Of a stretch of 64,000 bases of DNA, positions 48,296 to 58,453 are shown one piece after another. Position 1 is the first letter of the stretch; each line of letters starts with the position of its first letter. Source of the stretch: Patiria pectinifera (lineage: Eukaryota; Echinodermata; Asteroidea; Valvatida; Asterinidae); contig CM057149.1 of the NCBI GenBank assembly GCA_029964075.1, positions 4,474,465-4,538,464 on the forward strand, given 5' to 3'. The translations under genes were made by a program, and so were the position numbers. Below the pieces are notes generated by a model. The model was not told the origin of the DNA, searched no databases, and saw only the letters and a program-made list of their open reading frames with translations.

Positions 48296-48587
48296 TTAAC
48301 CACTTTCAAACATCTTTCGATCCAAAACTAATTGCAATTTTCAATGCACAAAATACGATAATGTTACTTTGATTATTTTTCAGAATTCTTGTGAATTGAT
48401 CGTTATTTTTTCCCATTCAAATCAAATAAAACTATCAAAGCAACCTTTTCTAATCGGGGTGAATATCTTGCATCGTTTCCTTGAACACAAAAGGTGGAAG
48501 AAATTAATAGCTGAATTTCAAACAATGATTGTCAGAACTTTATTGCTTCATCTCATGCAGAGATTTTATTGTATTTCTCACTTACAG

Positions 48588-48762
48588 TCCCGTTGAAGTG
48601 AGACAGAAATTGCAGGTTTTTGTCCGAGGTCTCCTCTTACCAAAAACACTTTGTGTACAAGTGTATCCGGAGACATCAGTATCAGCCTTGAAGAAGATGG
48701 TACAGGTTCGGTCTGGTATCCAGCCTGAAAATCAACACCTTTACATCGGGAGAAACTTTCAG
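48588..48762 (+). CDS. Ubl-Death-Roc gene, exon 2: first part of a ubiquitin-like domain
   Basis: The acceptor is TTTCTCACTTACAG (ends 48587). The exon takes one base to complete the codon left by E1 and reads PVEVRQKLQVFVRGLLLPK, then TLCVQVYPETSVSALKKMVQ and IQPENQHLYIGRNFQ. This follows the beta-grasp order of ubiquitin: strand 1 '.I.V+.L.GKT', strand 2 'L.V.P..TV..LK..', helix, then 'I....Q.L...G+.L'. It ends at CAG|GTGCTG in phase 0. The domain lacks an obvious processing site and is better seen as an integral fold for protein binding than as a conjugatable tag. Exon limits rest on phase agreement with E3. Confidence 0.7.
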
Positions 48763-49308
48763 GTGCTGGTTCTACTATTCCCATGGAAAGAAAAATCAAT
48801 CTATGTCACTTTTTAAAATTCCTTTAATCTGAGCGTATAACGCCAATTCAATTATAATGTCTTCAACTTGCTTTAAAATTTGTAAAGCTTATTTTAGCAC
48901 TAATTCCATCGTACCAACAATCTATATCAAAGCACCTGGCAATTATTTTGTGCAATAATTCCTCGGCTGACTACGCAGTGCACATTCGGTTCTATACCCT
49001 CACAGAAACCCATTATTTATACTCCTGGGTTGAGAGAGATAATTGTAGGTGTCTTGCGTAAGAGCAAAAAGCTATGTTCCTGATAGAGTTCGAACCCACA
49101 AACCATCGTACATGCAGTGGCGTAGCCACTGGGGGAGGGGGCCCGGGGGCGAAACCTTGTCGCCCCTAGTTGCCCCCACTGAGATTTTGAGTTTCTAAAA
49201 TAATTGTCATTGGAGACATGATCTACATGACGCCCCCCCCCCCCCGTAAGGGGGGGGCCTTTTTTTTTTGGGGAAATCTCATGAAATGTCATTTACATTG
49301 GTTTGCAG
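48763..49308 (+). other. intron 2, with a poly-G/poly-C bounded element
   Basis: Near 49113-49262 a segment starts 'cagtggcgtagccactgggg', then G-rich sequence, and ends in C and G runs. It belongs to the dispersed G-rich type noted elsewhere. Confidence 0.45.
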
Positions 49309-49399
49309 CTTTGTGACCTACTCTCCCTTTGCGACCATAGGATTCATCAAGACCAGAACATCGAGCTTCGCGCTGGCGGCTTGCTGGGTGGTGGATTAG
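49309..49399 (+). CDS. Ubl-Death-Roc gene, exon 3: end of the ubiquitin-like domain
   Basis: The acceptor TTGGTTTGCAG ends at 49308. The exon reads LCDLLSLCDHRIHQDQNIEL and RAGGLLGGGL, equivalent to the ubiquitin tail '.TLSDYNI...STLHLVLRLRGG'. The donor TTAG|GTAACT follows at 49399/49400 in phase 1. Together with exon 2 it completes a beta-grasp domain of about 80 residues whose C-terminal LLGGG resembles Ubl-fusion proteins. Confidence 0.68.
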
Positions 49400-50898
49400 G
49401 TAACTATTGGTACAAAAGGCTGTCTCAAAAAGCAGTCAAATTAGATTTGAAACGGAGGGAAAATTTCTCCCCTCACTTTGGCATCATCCCTTTGCGAATT
49501 GTACATTACAATACGTTAAGAAAACAATCTTAATCGGTAGAAACAGCGACCTTGGTGTAATGTAGTGTGATTGTCACTAGAACATGGATACAAATTGTTG
49601 CTTCGATGCTTGTTTGGCTTATTGTGTCTCAGTACATCTCAGTACATCGCATGAGATTCTATGCTTATCAAAGGGCTACAATACTCTAGGGTGAAATCTT
49701 AGCCAAGTTGGGGCCTTATACATTATTCATTTAGTAAGCAGGAGTTCACGCATTCCAATGTATACTGAGGTAATGTATGGGTTTCGGTGTGTGGTTTCAG
49801 AGCACATGTTGCCTATACATAGCTATCATCAGGTGCGGTTCTAGATCCAATATTTTTGGGGGGCTATCACGGTGTATCCAGAATTTTTCCAGGCAGGCGT
49901 GCTTAAATGTAGACCGGTTATTTTTTCCAGACACTTAGGCCTCCGAAAATCAATAGGTGTGTGTGTGGGGGGGGTGGGGAGGGGGCTCATGGCATATTTG
50001 TAATGGGGAGCGCCAATAAAATCCTAAAATCATTCACACTTTTTTAACTTATGCACCCTTGCCACGGCTATTTCTTCTTTAGCGGGAGACCGTTCGCATG
50101 TACATCACAATCCTTCTTTTTGCTAATTGTTTTTCTTAATGGAATTTATTTTGGGGGGCTAGACTTAATTTTTTGGGGGGATACAACCCCCCTAGCCCCC
50201 CCCCTCCCCCTAATAGAACCGCGCTTGGCTATCATGTAAGGATACTACACTTAGAAATCAAAGAGCGGGGCTTATTTTATCGGCTTCATTAACAGGTTTG
50301 ATCCGTCAGTACGATTGACTTCTGAATTTGTTAAGTTTTTTTTATTTCAACCTTTAGTGAAGAGGAGTTCACTTTCGTTTTAACCCTAAAGGGGCCGGGT
50401 TATTTTGACCATCTCTCGGCCGGGGGGGGGGGGGCGGATTCCCCCTAAGATCTCGGCCATCGAGTGACGAAAAACGTTGAAACTAGACACATGCATAGAG
50501 CAACTCTTCCTTAACATAACCAAGAAATGTCATGACTATAGGTCAAAGGATTTTGGAATTATGGCTAATTAATTATTCATATGTACGAATGGCAATTCTG
50601 CTCTGTGTACACAATGTATATGCGAACCTTCAGTTTTCACGGCGCTACGCGCCGGAATTTTTTTTGCTACGCGGCAACCCGTGGTCCGATTTTTATGTTT
50701 TTGGTCTCAAAAGATGCGCAAAGCTCAAGGCTAAAAAGTCATTACAGCTCGGGTCGCAAAAAAAAAAATGTTTTAGAGGCTATCATGCAAAAACGTTGAG
50801 GGGGGGGTGCCGGATTCCGCCCCCCCCCCCCGGCCCCTTTAGGGTTTAGCTCCTGAAGCGGCAATGGTTGATGATTTTTATATGATTTTGCATTTCAG
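49400..50898 (+). other. intron 3
   Basis: No exon is recognised. It contains G/C-run elements near 49850-50215 and the MITE at 50383-50845. Confidence 0.5.
50383..50845. mobile_element. MITE with accctaaaggggccggg inverted ends
   Basis: Left end ACCCTAAAGGGGCCGGG and right end CCCGGCCCCTTTAGGGT are inverted copies. TTA flanks both (50380-50382 and 50846-50848). A 3-bp TTA duplication is typical of PIF/Harbinger-type elements. It contains G and C runs next to each end and no coding capacity. It lies just 53 bp before the death-domain exon. Confidence 0.65.
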
Positions 50899-51162
50899 AA
50901 GAAGAGCACTCGAGAAACATGTTTTTCTTAAACTTGGTAAGCAAGCTTGGAACACAGTGGGATGTGCTTGCCATCACTTTGGGATTCACTGTCAATGAGC
51001 TCGAAATATTCCGTGCAAACAGCCCAGGTAACGTAGAACAGCAGAGCTTCACGATGTTACGTGCCTGGTGGAAGAAACAAGACAACCCCGAAGACGCCCC
51101 TGAGAAGCTGATAGATCTCCTGAAAGCAACAGGACGTGAAGACTTAGCACTGCAACTACAAG
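50899..51162 (+). CDS. Ubl-Death-Roc gene, exon 4: death domain
   Basis: The acceptor ATTTTGCATTTCAG ends at 50898, and the exon enters with two bases as required by exon 3. It encodes FFLNLVSKLGTQWDVLAITL, GFTVNELEIFRANSPGNVEQ, SFTMLRAWWKKQDNPEDAPE and KLIDLLKATGREDLALQLQ. This is a complete six-helix death domain with the WD..A..LG and ML..WW signature residues. The donor AAG|GTACGA follows at 51162/51163 in phase 1. Death domains assemble signalling platforms; next to a Roc GTPase this suggests nucleotide-controlled oligomerisation. The fold is clear; the partner is unknown. Confidence 0.85.
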
Positions 51163-51625
51163 GTACGAGACCTAACAAAAGATAAGATTAATATACTGTC
51201 ACGTCGACCGGATCCTGGGTAATTGTCACACGCAAGACAAAGGAAACCACATCCACTACTTTTCAGGGTTTCGGGGCTCTAGGCCGTTTATTCTTGCCAC
51301 GTCTTACACGAGGCTCTCTCCTTTTACAATTACTCACAGCAAACACACGTTATACAGAAATGTCACACTACTGAGTCAGCGCAGTCCCGCAACGGGTCTC
51401 CCTGGCCCAGCAGCAGGGGTCCCAATGCTGCGGTTGCACCGTGGGTCTTTGCTGGCGCCCTCTGCCGGCGGCCGGCAGCGAAATTTCTTTTCCCAAATGA
51501 AATCGGCAATATCTAAAGAGGGCGCTCTCTCTGCGTTATGCATATTCATAATGTCCAGGGAAATTAGGGAATTAGTTATATATCATGGAATAATAGTGTT
51601 TAAATCACCGACGATTCTTGGCAGC

Positions 51626-51696
51626 ACATTCGTGGACTGGTTGGAAAAAGTCCTGACTTCTAATCAGGTGATCCGAGTGCGAATCTCAGTGAGCGT
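51626..51696 (+). tRNA. tRNA-like sequence (Arg-TCT-like), probable pseudogene
   Basis: A cloverleaf can be drawn. The acceptor is acattcg with tgagcgt (one mismatch, two wobbles). The D arm has ttGG in the loop. The anticodon arm is cctga-cttctaa-tcagg with T33 and anticodon TCT. The T arm is ccgag-tgcgaat-ctcag, and an oligo-T run follows at once like a Pol III terminator. The D stem is short and the T loop lacks the usual TTC, so it is likely a pseudogene or the head of a SINE. Confidence 0.35.
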
Positions 51697-52564
51697 TTTT
51701 CGCTTCTAATCATGTTACCTTTTAAATAAGTAAAGTGATGAAGGAACATTTTTCACAAGACGTAAAGCATATCTTGGGTTTGTGTTATGGAGAACAAGGC
51801 ATTAGATATGCATGTAATGGACCAATCAGAAGATGGAAAGCGGATGTCGTTTGGGGAAAAAATTCTCGGCCCGGCACCGACGTTACACCGCCCCCTCCGC
51901 GATCCGAGGACCCTTGTTCGTCCCCAAACAAGGCGGCGCCTCCGCTAGGGTCTCCGCTTGGGTCTCCTGGTCCCTGCTGGGGTCTCCTCCGGGGTTACCT
52001 CTGGGGTCTCCTCTCCTCCGCCCTTACACAAATCTCCCATGTAGTTCCTGTGGGAAATTTTCCCATGGGACCCCATGGGAATTGCATGGTGAATTGGACA
52101 CCATGTAGCATGGGGGTTTTCCTATGGGAGTTTTCCATTGGCTTTTTCCCGTGGGAAATTTTAAATGTTTTTTTTTCTTCACATATATGGTTTCTTGTCA
52201 TTTCTCAAAAGATTCCAAATTGCTCCATGATATTTCTCAATAACAAGTTCCTAATACATTTTAACCCTGTGTGTTTTGTGATATTCACCGAATAGGTAAA
52301 GAAAACCACGGAACTCCGATGGGGGTTGTTCCACGTATTAGGATTGGCTTATGCACTCTTTGACCAATATCCACATTATTGCTCCCATAATACTTGTCAA
52401 GTTGTACCATATTGTAAAGTACATCACAGAACTACGATGGGGGTTGTTAAATTAAAGAAGGTTTGCCTGTAACTTGGGAGTGCAATCGGGTATATGATGG
52501 TTCCCTTGGCATATTCATATTCTCCAGCATAACCAACTCGTGTCCCCGTGCCACCTTTTAAATC

Positions 52565-52990
52565 TCCATGGTGTTTCCATTGTGTCCATAATTATATCAC
52601 CCAAATTATGGTGTTCCCATGTCGTCCCAATCCTTATGGTGTACCATTGTGTCTAAAATCCCCATGATGGTGTCCATAAAATCACCATGGTGTTCCCATG
52701 GTGACATAAAATCCCCATAGTGTTCCCATGGTGTTCATAAAATCCCCATGGTGTTCCCATGGTGTCCATAAAATCTCCACAATGTTCCTATGGTGTTCCC
52801 ATGGTGTTCATAAATTGCACGTGGTGTTCTTATGATGTCCATAAAATCCCTATGGTGTTCCCATAGTGTCAATAAAATCCCATGGTGTTCCCATGGAGCT
52901 CATAAAATCCCCATGGTGTTCACATGTTGTCCATGTAATCTCCATTGTGTTCCCATGGGTTTCCCATAATGGGCATAAAATCTCCCATGG
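52565..52990 (+). repeat. ~31-bp minisatellite 'ccatggtgttcccatggtg'
   Basis: The phrase 'cataaaatccccatggtgtt' recurs at roughly 31-bp spacing (for example near 52674, 52705, 52736 and 52767), about a dozen diverged copies. Each unit contains ccatgg palindromes. Confidence 0.75.
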
Positions 52991-53094
52991 TGATCATTTG
53001 AACTTACATGGTGTTCTTGATGACCCCATGGGTTTCCCATGAGGTCCCGTGGGAATCCCATGGGATGCTCATTGGACATTTCTTTAAGGGCGGG

Positions 53095-53310
53095 GTCACC
53101 TCTGGGGCTCCTCTGGGTTCTCCTCTGGGGTCACCTCTGGGATGTCCTCCGGGTTCTCCTCTGGGGTCTCCTCTGGGGGTCTCCTCTGGGTTCCCCTCTG
53201 GGTTCTCCTCTGGGTTATCCTCTGGGGTCTGCTCTGGGGTCTCCTCTGGGGTCTCCTCTGGGGCCACCTCCGGGATCACCTCTGGGATCTCCTCTGTGAA
53301 CTCCTCTCCA
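53095..53310 (+). repeat. 12-bp minisatellite 'ggggtctcctct'
   Basis: About 17 units. A shorter related stretch lies at ~51945-52015. The period is divisible by three and so creates long low-complexity frames (Ser/Gly/Val or Glu/Pro/Thr-rich) that are not genes. Confidence 0.8.
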
Positions 53311-53321
53311 TTGACTCCTGT

Positions 53322-53975
53322 GCGGAGCTGTAGGGAACAATCCACGTGTATTTATTTCCGGTGAGATTCTTTACCTATTGACCATCGGAAGTACCGGCGA
53401 CAATTAAGAGGCCATGTTTACTGTAGCATGCATCCTAACGGTTCACCATAACGGTTCACCATGCCATTTTGGCCAAACTGTACAAAATACAGTTTGCTTT
53501 TAACTTGAAAGGCTCTAATAGGATACGCAAACAACCACACCATCCTTTTTTAATTTGTTCACTCATTCCGTTATTTTGCCGAAAAATCCATCGGTGATCC
53601 ATCCAAATTAAAATATAAAGCAAGTGAGTGACTCTCTTTCTTATATAATTTACAGCGGTGAACCGTGGTTACACTATGGTTTGGATGGAGTTTTCGTCCA
53701 AATAACAGAATGACGGGAATAAAAACAAATTGAAGAAAATGATACGTTGTCTGTGTATCCTAATACGGCTTCACATTGAACACAATCTGTATTTTGTCAA
53801 AATATCGGCCAAACTGATATGGTGACTCGTGTATGCATTGACCATGAAATGATATGGTAAACCGTCATGGTGGATCCTGTATGCATTGACCTTGTTATAT
53901 GTAACCAGCGCGCGCGCGATTATTTGAGCGCCCTCTACGGCATTGTCCAAATCCAATATAAAGGTTATATTGTAC
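53322..53975 (+). repeat. intron duplication, copy 1
   Basis: Matches 54212-54790 in the same orientation, including 'aagtaccggcgacaatt', 'ctgtacaaaatacagttt' and 'acagcggtgaaccgtggtta'. Copy 1 has an extra ~145 bp near 53785-53930. Confidence 0.8.
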
Positions 53976-54211
53976 ATTGTCTGAATTTCTTCATAGTTCA
54001 AAATGTGCATGACATGCCATTTTGGGGGCTGTTTTCTGGAGTTTTGTTTGCAAAATATGAAATGGCGGCCAAAGGTTGAATGAAAGAACACATACTTAGG
54101 GAAGATAATAATTATTGATAGTAATAAAACAAAAATCGAAATAAAAATTGCATATATATTTTGTAGTGTCCCCTAACACGTATGGGTGATAAGCAGGGTA
54201 TACTTATTACT

Positions 54212-54790
54212 TGCCGAGTGCTGTGAGGAAACAATCCATATGTATCTATCTCCGGTAAGATTCATACCCACGATCCCTGCATTGTTGAACACATGTCTTG
54301 ATCAATAGACCATCGAAAGTACCGGCGACAATTTAGAGGCCATTACAAAGTTAAAAATCACAACTTTATTGCAGGGTGCATCGTAACGGTTCACCATGAC
54401 GGTTCAACATGTGATTTTGGCCAATAACTGTACAAAATACAGTTTGTTTTTAACTAAAAGGCTCTTATAGGATACACAAACACCATACAATCCTTTTTAA
54501 CCTGTTTTTATTCACTCATTCAGTTACTTTGCCGAAAAAAATCCGTCGGTGATCCATCCTAACCAAAATATAAAGGAAGTGGGTGACCATCTCCTTATAT
54601 AATTTACAGCGGTGAACCGTGGTTACACTATATGGTTTGGATAGATTTTTTGTCCAAATAACGGAATGACGGGAATAAAAACAATTGAAGAAGATGATAC
54701 GTTGTCTGTGTATGCCAATACGGCTTCACATTATTTGAGCGCCCACTACGCGCAATGTCCAAATCCAATACCAAGGCTATATTGACAATC
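54212..54790 (+). repeat. intron duplication, copy 2
   Basis: Second copy of the block at 53322-53975, separated by ~240 bp. It has an extra ~60 bp near its start and lacks a ~145-bp part present in copy 1. Confidence 0.8.
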
Positions 54791-54946
54791 CCAGCCTAAA
54801 TGATTGGAACACTTCCTTAGCCTGCCACGGTCTTCCACTCCCCCGCTCCACCGGTCAATGTTGTTCTCTCCAGCTTTAGGAGCACACAACGCGTAATGGT
54901 AGCCAACATTGAGCGGGGGCCAGAGGGTTTGGGAGACACTAAAATG

Positions 54947-54969
54947 TAGATAACCTGTGGTTATCTACA
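54947..54969. repeat. perfect 10-bp hairpin
   Basis: gtagataacc-tgt-ggttatctac, a perfect stem with a 3-nt loop. No T run follows, and it has no known role. Confidence 0.5.
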
Positions 54970-55156
54970 TCTAAATGATTTCCAAAGTTTTTGTTTGTAG
55001 CCAAAGCAATGAAATAACTACTCATGGAGCTATAGTAATTGACGTTATTTATACTGCCTGACTGTACAGTACATGCATGTTCAAAGTTCTTTACTGAAAG
55101 CAAATGTTGGTTTAACGATATTGTTAAAGTAACTATTTTTGCCAGTTGTCTGTGTT

Positions 55157-55957
55157 ACAGAATGCAACTGTTGTTATAGTTGGACCAAGCTGGATCTTGA
55201 AATCAAATTTTCTTGATCAACATACAGGGTGAGTAAAAAAAAGCGGAACCCTTAACCCCCAAAAAATATATTTCGTATTTAAAAAAATATGTAGCTCCAA
55301 AAATGACTGGAAAGAAAATTTCAGAAACTACTTTTAAAATGAAAAACACCTGAAATTGTTCAAAACGTACAATAAATATCACCATTTTAACACAATGACC
55401 CTAAAACCTGTTTCGTCAAAAACGAAAATGTATTGTGTGTTCTGACTGTTTGGAACAACAAGGAAAATGACACAGAATACTTGTTTCAACAACTGTCAAC
55501 AACTAGTGTAGTACACAATATCTTTATTAACAACCCTGGTTAGGCAAACAATATGATTTATATAATCCACTTTCTTTTGAAGATGGGCTTTCAAAAGGAC
55601 TTTGTTGAATACATTTCACTTTTAAGCTGAGGTTTTATCGCTGGTGATGTTTGAAGACAATTGTGACGACGATTGTTGAAATCACATTTTTGGACGAAAG
55701 AGGTGTGTTTAAATGGTGATATTCTTTAAACGGATCGACCAATTTCAGTATCTTTTCCTATAAGAGTAGCTTATGAAATTGGCTTTCCAGTCATTATTAT
55801 TATTGGTGCTACATATTTTTTTCAAAATATGAAACATATTTTGGGGGTTTGGGTTCCACTTTTTTTTTTACTCACCCTGTACGTTGATCAAGAAATCTTG
55901 ATTTCAAGATCCAGCTTGGTCGAACTATGACAACAGTTGCATTCTGTAGCACAGACA
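55157..55957. mobile_element. TA-flanked foldback transposon within a larger inverted repeat
   Basis: The inner element begins cagggtgagtaaaaaaaa (about 55226) and ends with ttttttactcaccctg (about 55880). TA lies on each side, as for Tc1/mariner-type MITEs. Its arms extend ~120 bp or more. Outside it, 55157-55224 and 55883-55957 are again inverted copies (ctggatcttgaaatcaa, gcaactgttgt). So the repeat is larger than the TA-bounded part. Confidence 0.7.
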
Positions 55958-56067
55958 CATAATATTATTCCGTGCTCCGCTTACATTTGTGGAATGACTT
56001 ACTGTATCCGAAAATTGTATGAGAAACTTCAGAATAGGTGTAAGCCTTTTTCGATTTTTTTTTCTAG

Positions 56068-56212
56068 ACGTGCCTGCTGAAATAAGGAATCGGGCAGTTT
56101 ACCAAAGAGCACTCGAAAAGGGCAGTGCAACAGTACATCGCACACGACTGATGATCGTCGGTCAAGAACGCGTTGGAAAAACTTGCCTGATGAGGAGTCT
56201 CATTCATGCAAG
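56068..56212 (+). CDS. Ubl-Death-Roc gene, exon 5: start of the Roc GTPase
   Basis: The acceptor TTTTTTTTTCTAG ends at 56067. Phase 1 entry agrees with exon 4, making DVPAEIRNRAVYQRALEKGS, then TRLMIVGQERVGKTCLMRSL. The segment GQERVGKT is a P-loop (G1) of the Ras/Roc type (GxxxxGKT/S), directly after a beta strand. The donor GCAAG|GTCTGT follows at 56212/56213 in phase 2. The leading helix ...YQRALEKG recalls the LRR-Roc linker of Roco proteins; no leucine-rich repeats are seen in this window. Confidence 0.85.
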
Positions 56213-58364
56213 GTCTGTATTAAATTAAAGGTTCAATGAACTTTGCAGCCAGGGCTACACCAAGGCGGTGTCAACAAACTTTCGACCAGGCCTCCTGCCA
56301 AGTGTCATTGAAACATCAACAAAGACCTGTAACTTGACACAGCCATCTCCCTTCATAACTGTATACCACAGCCGCCAGTCAATTATCTTTCCAGCGCACT
56401 GTCTGGCAACTGTCTGGACACTGTCTGGCACGTGGCTTTTTGTTGTATTGCTATGGATAGGGTCTTGCGTAGTGCGGGAAAGTACCTGCTGCCCAGGGGG
56501 TCGCCGTAGACGAGTTGTTGTAAACAAAAATTGTAAACGCTGCGCAGGGTTAATGAAATTCATTGTGCAATGCATACTAGTGGATTATGAGAGATGACAC
56601 TGGACTATCTTTCTCTCAATTATTCTCTGCCGGCGAAGACGAAGGGGCTACTGGCTTGTCCTTCTGTATGTGTGTACTCACACAAAGGGAACACTGGCAC
56701 CCCGCAAGTCAGCCTTTGTAAAACGGTACCCTTTGGGAAGAAATTCTAAAGAAAAGAGAGAAAGGAAGAACAATGCAAGTACCCCAAAAACTGCATTTGT
56801 AAGGTTTTGTTTGCTTACTTTACAGACATCCCGAGGACAGGCAAACAAAGGGAGAATAACAGATTCTTCGTCGTCCTCTTTTATTGAAAACAGTCTTTGG
56901 CAGTGAGTTTGTGTGCCATAGTCTATGGGGTTGTGTTATATTATAGGGACAACGGGAAAGACAATGCCTTGTCCTCTAGAATTAAATAAAGTACGACTGT
57001 GTGCACACAGTCCGTTTCATCAGGATATCTATAAAAAGTGTATTAACTTCAATTGGGTATGTGAATTGCCTAATTGATTTTGACCCCATATATCAAAGGT
57101 GAATGACATTGTGATTAAATCATAAGAAATAGTTCCACAGAATATCTTTAGGATTAATTGGCATCTCAACTTGAAACTGAGTTGGTATCAATTTAGAAAA
57201 GGAATAGTTTTCGTGAGGAAACTCGAAAGTAGTACGGGAAATGCATCTTTAAAGTTACACTACTGTAACTTACTTCTTGCCTTCAATTCATTATCCGCTC
57301 CGTTCACAAGTACCCCCTCACCGGTAAAGAAAGTACAGCTTGGGGTGACCGACCGACCGACCACTGCGTGTACATAGTGCGAATCCCCTGGTGTACGTGC
57401 ATCACACACAAAGAACAGTGCTTGCAATCAGCTAAAATGTCCCGCCAATGGGACGTCGCTGCTAGGTAAAAAGGCGCCCTCTCTCTTGGCGCACGGAGCT
57501 CATACATTTACTTGAGTGCCTGCATGTTTGTGTATCATACAATCTGATATATTTCCTCTTTATATGATTGTGCCAATTGCCTGCCAGTATATTTTCCTGA
57601 AACGGATCTCTCTCGGTCTTGCTCACTTCCGCGGCCAGAACGTTGATATGCATAACATTAACAAAGGTCGCCAGTTACATTTCTTTTTTTCAGTAACATT
57701 GTACTCTTCCCCCACCGAGACATTGGTAAATGCTCCAGTTTGGGACCACTCATTGCGTGATCTGGGGTGGAACACTTGATGCGTTGTTATGCAGGCGATG
57801 TCATGGTGACCAATGATGGCGCAACTTTATTATTAACCATACTCCGATGTAATAATGAAATCACGATTTCCGGAGACCCTGTTTATGGGGTTCAGAAATA
57901 TGACTCCTCATTTGGAGTCACTGAGGCGTGGACGACATGGATCAACTTTTTCATGCGAGGTTTAAGGCATTATTATGATCTTACCCCGGCACTGTTTGTA
58001 TGGCAAGCAAGATTATCTTAAAAGCTACTTTTTAACTACATATATAGAGTTATATTTTATACATTACGTGTATTTAGAATTTCAAATTTGCAAAGAAAAA
58101 CTGAAAATGGAACTGAAGAGTGGGAAGGGGCCAGGGATACAGCTAATGACCCCAATATGGGCAATACATGGAAGGAGAGAGAAAAAAAGGCCCACAGTAG
58201 ATGTTTACTATCGAAAGTGCAAAGTTTTCTCACTCCTTGAAACTACCCCTTCCCCCTTCAAATAAACCTATTGAATTCAGTGACTCGATTACTGGAACAA
58301 GACTGGAGCATAGACTTCTAGATCGTACATTTATTTAAAGCTAGAATGACTTTTTTATTTACAG
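56213..58364 (+). other. intron 5
   Basis: No supported exon. A short frame near 57793-57840 reads GDVMVTNDGATLLL, a chaperonin-like motif (see findings). Confidence 0.5.
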
Positions 58365-58453
58365 TTTTAACAGCAATGAATTGTCAACAGAAGGCGTCAC
58401 TACGGACTGCACCATAATCATCAGTTCTGCACAATCTTGGAACTGTAAAAGAG
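58365..58453 (+). CDS. Ubl-Death-Roc gene, exon 6: Roc switch I region
   Basis: The acceptor TTTTTTATTTACAG ends at 58364. It completes the split codon from exon 5 and reads FNSNELSTEGVTTDCTIIIS, then SAQSWNCKR. The STEGV..D motif is the switch I (G2) of Roc domains ('STEGI'), at the right distance from the P-loop. The donor AGAG|GTACAG follows at 58453/58454 in phase 1. Confidence 0.8.

Larger units (their letters stand above)
51163..56067 (+). other. intron 4 (~4.9 kb), repeat-rich
   Basis: No exon is recognised. It holds the tRNA-like sequence, minisatellites, a segmental duplication and a foldback element, all listed separately. The phase at its two ends agrees (1/1). Confidence 0.5.

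Noticed and set aside
51190-51480. Possible solo LTR starting 'tgtcacgtcgac'
   Set aside because: No matching inverted TG/CA ends, duplication or second copy could be identified.
53004-53364. Gly/Ser/Pro- or Glu/Pro/Thr-rich ORFs
   Set aside because: A 12-bp minisatellite with period divisible by three; no unique sequence.
56255-56597. ~110-residue frames on both strands after exon 5
   Set aside because: Both strands are open over the same interval and no domain is seen. The intron boundaries and phases of exons 5 and 6 make it intronic.
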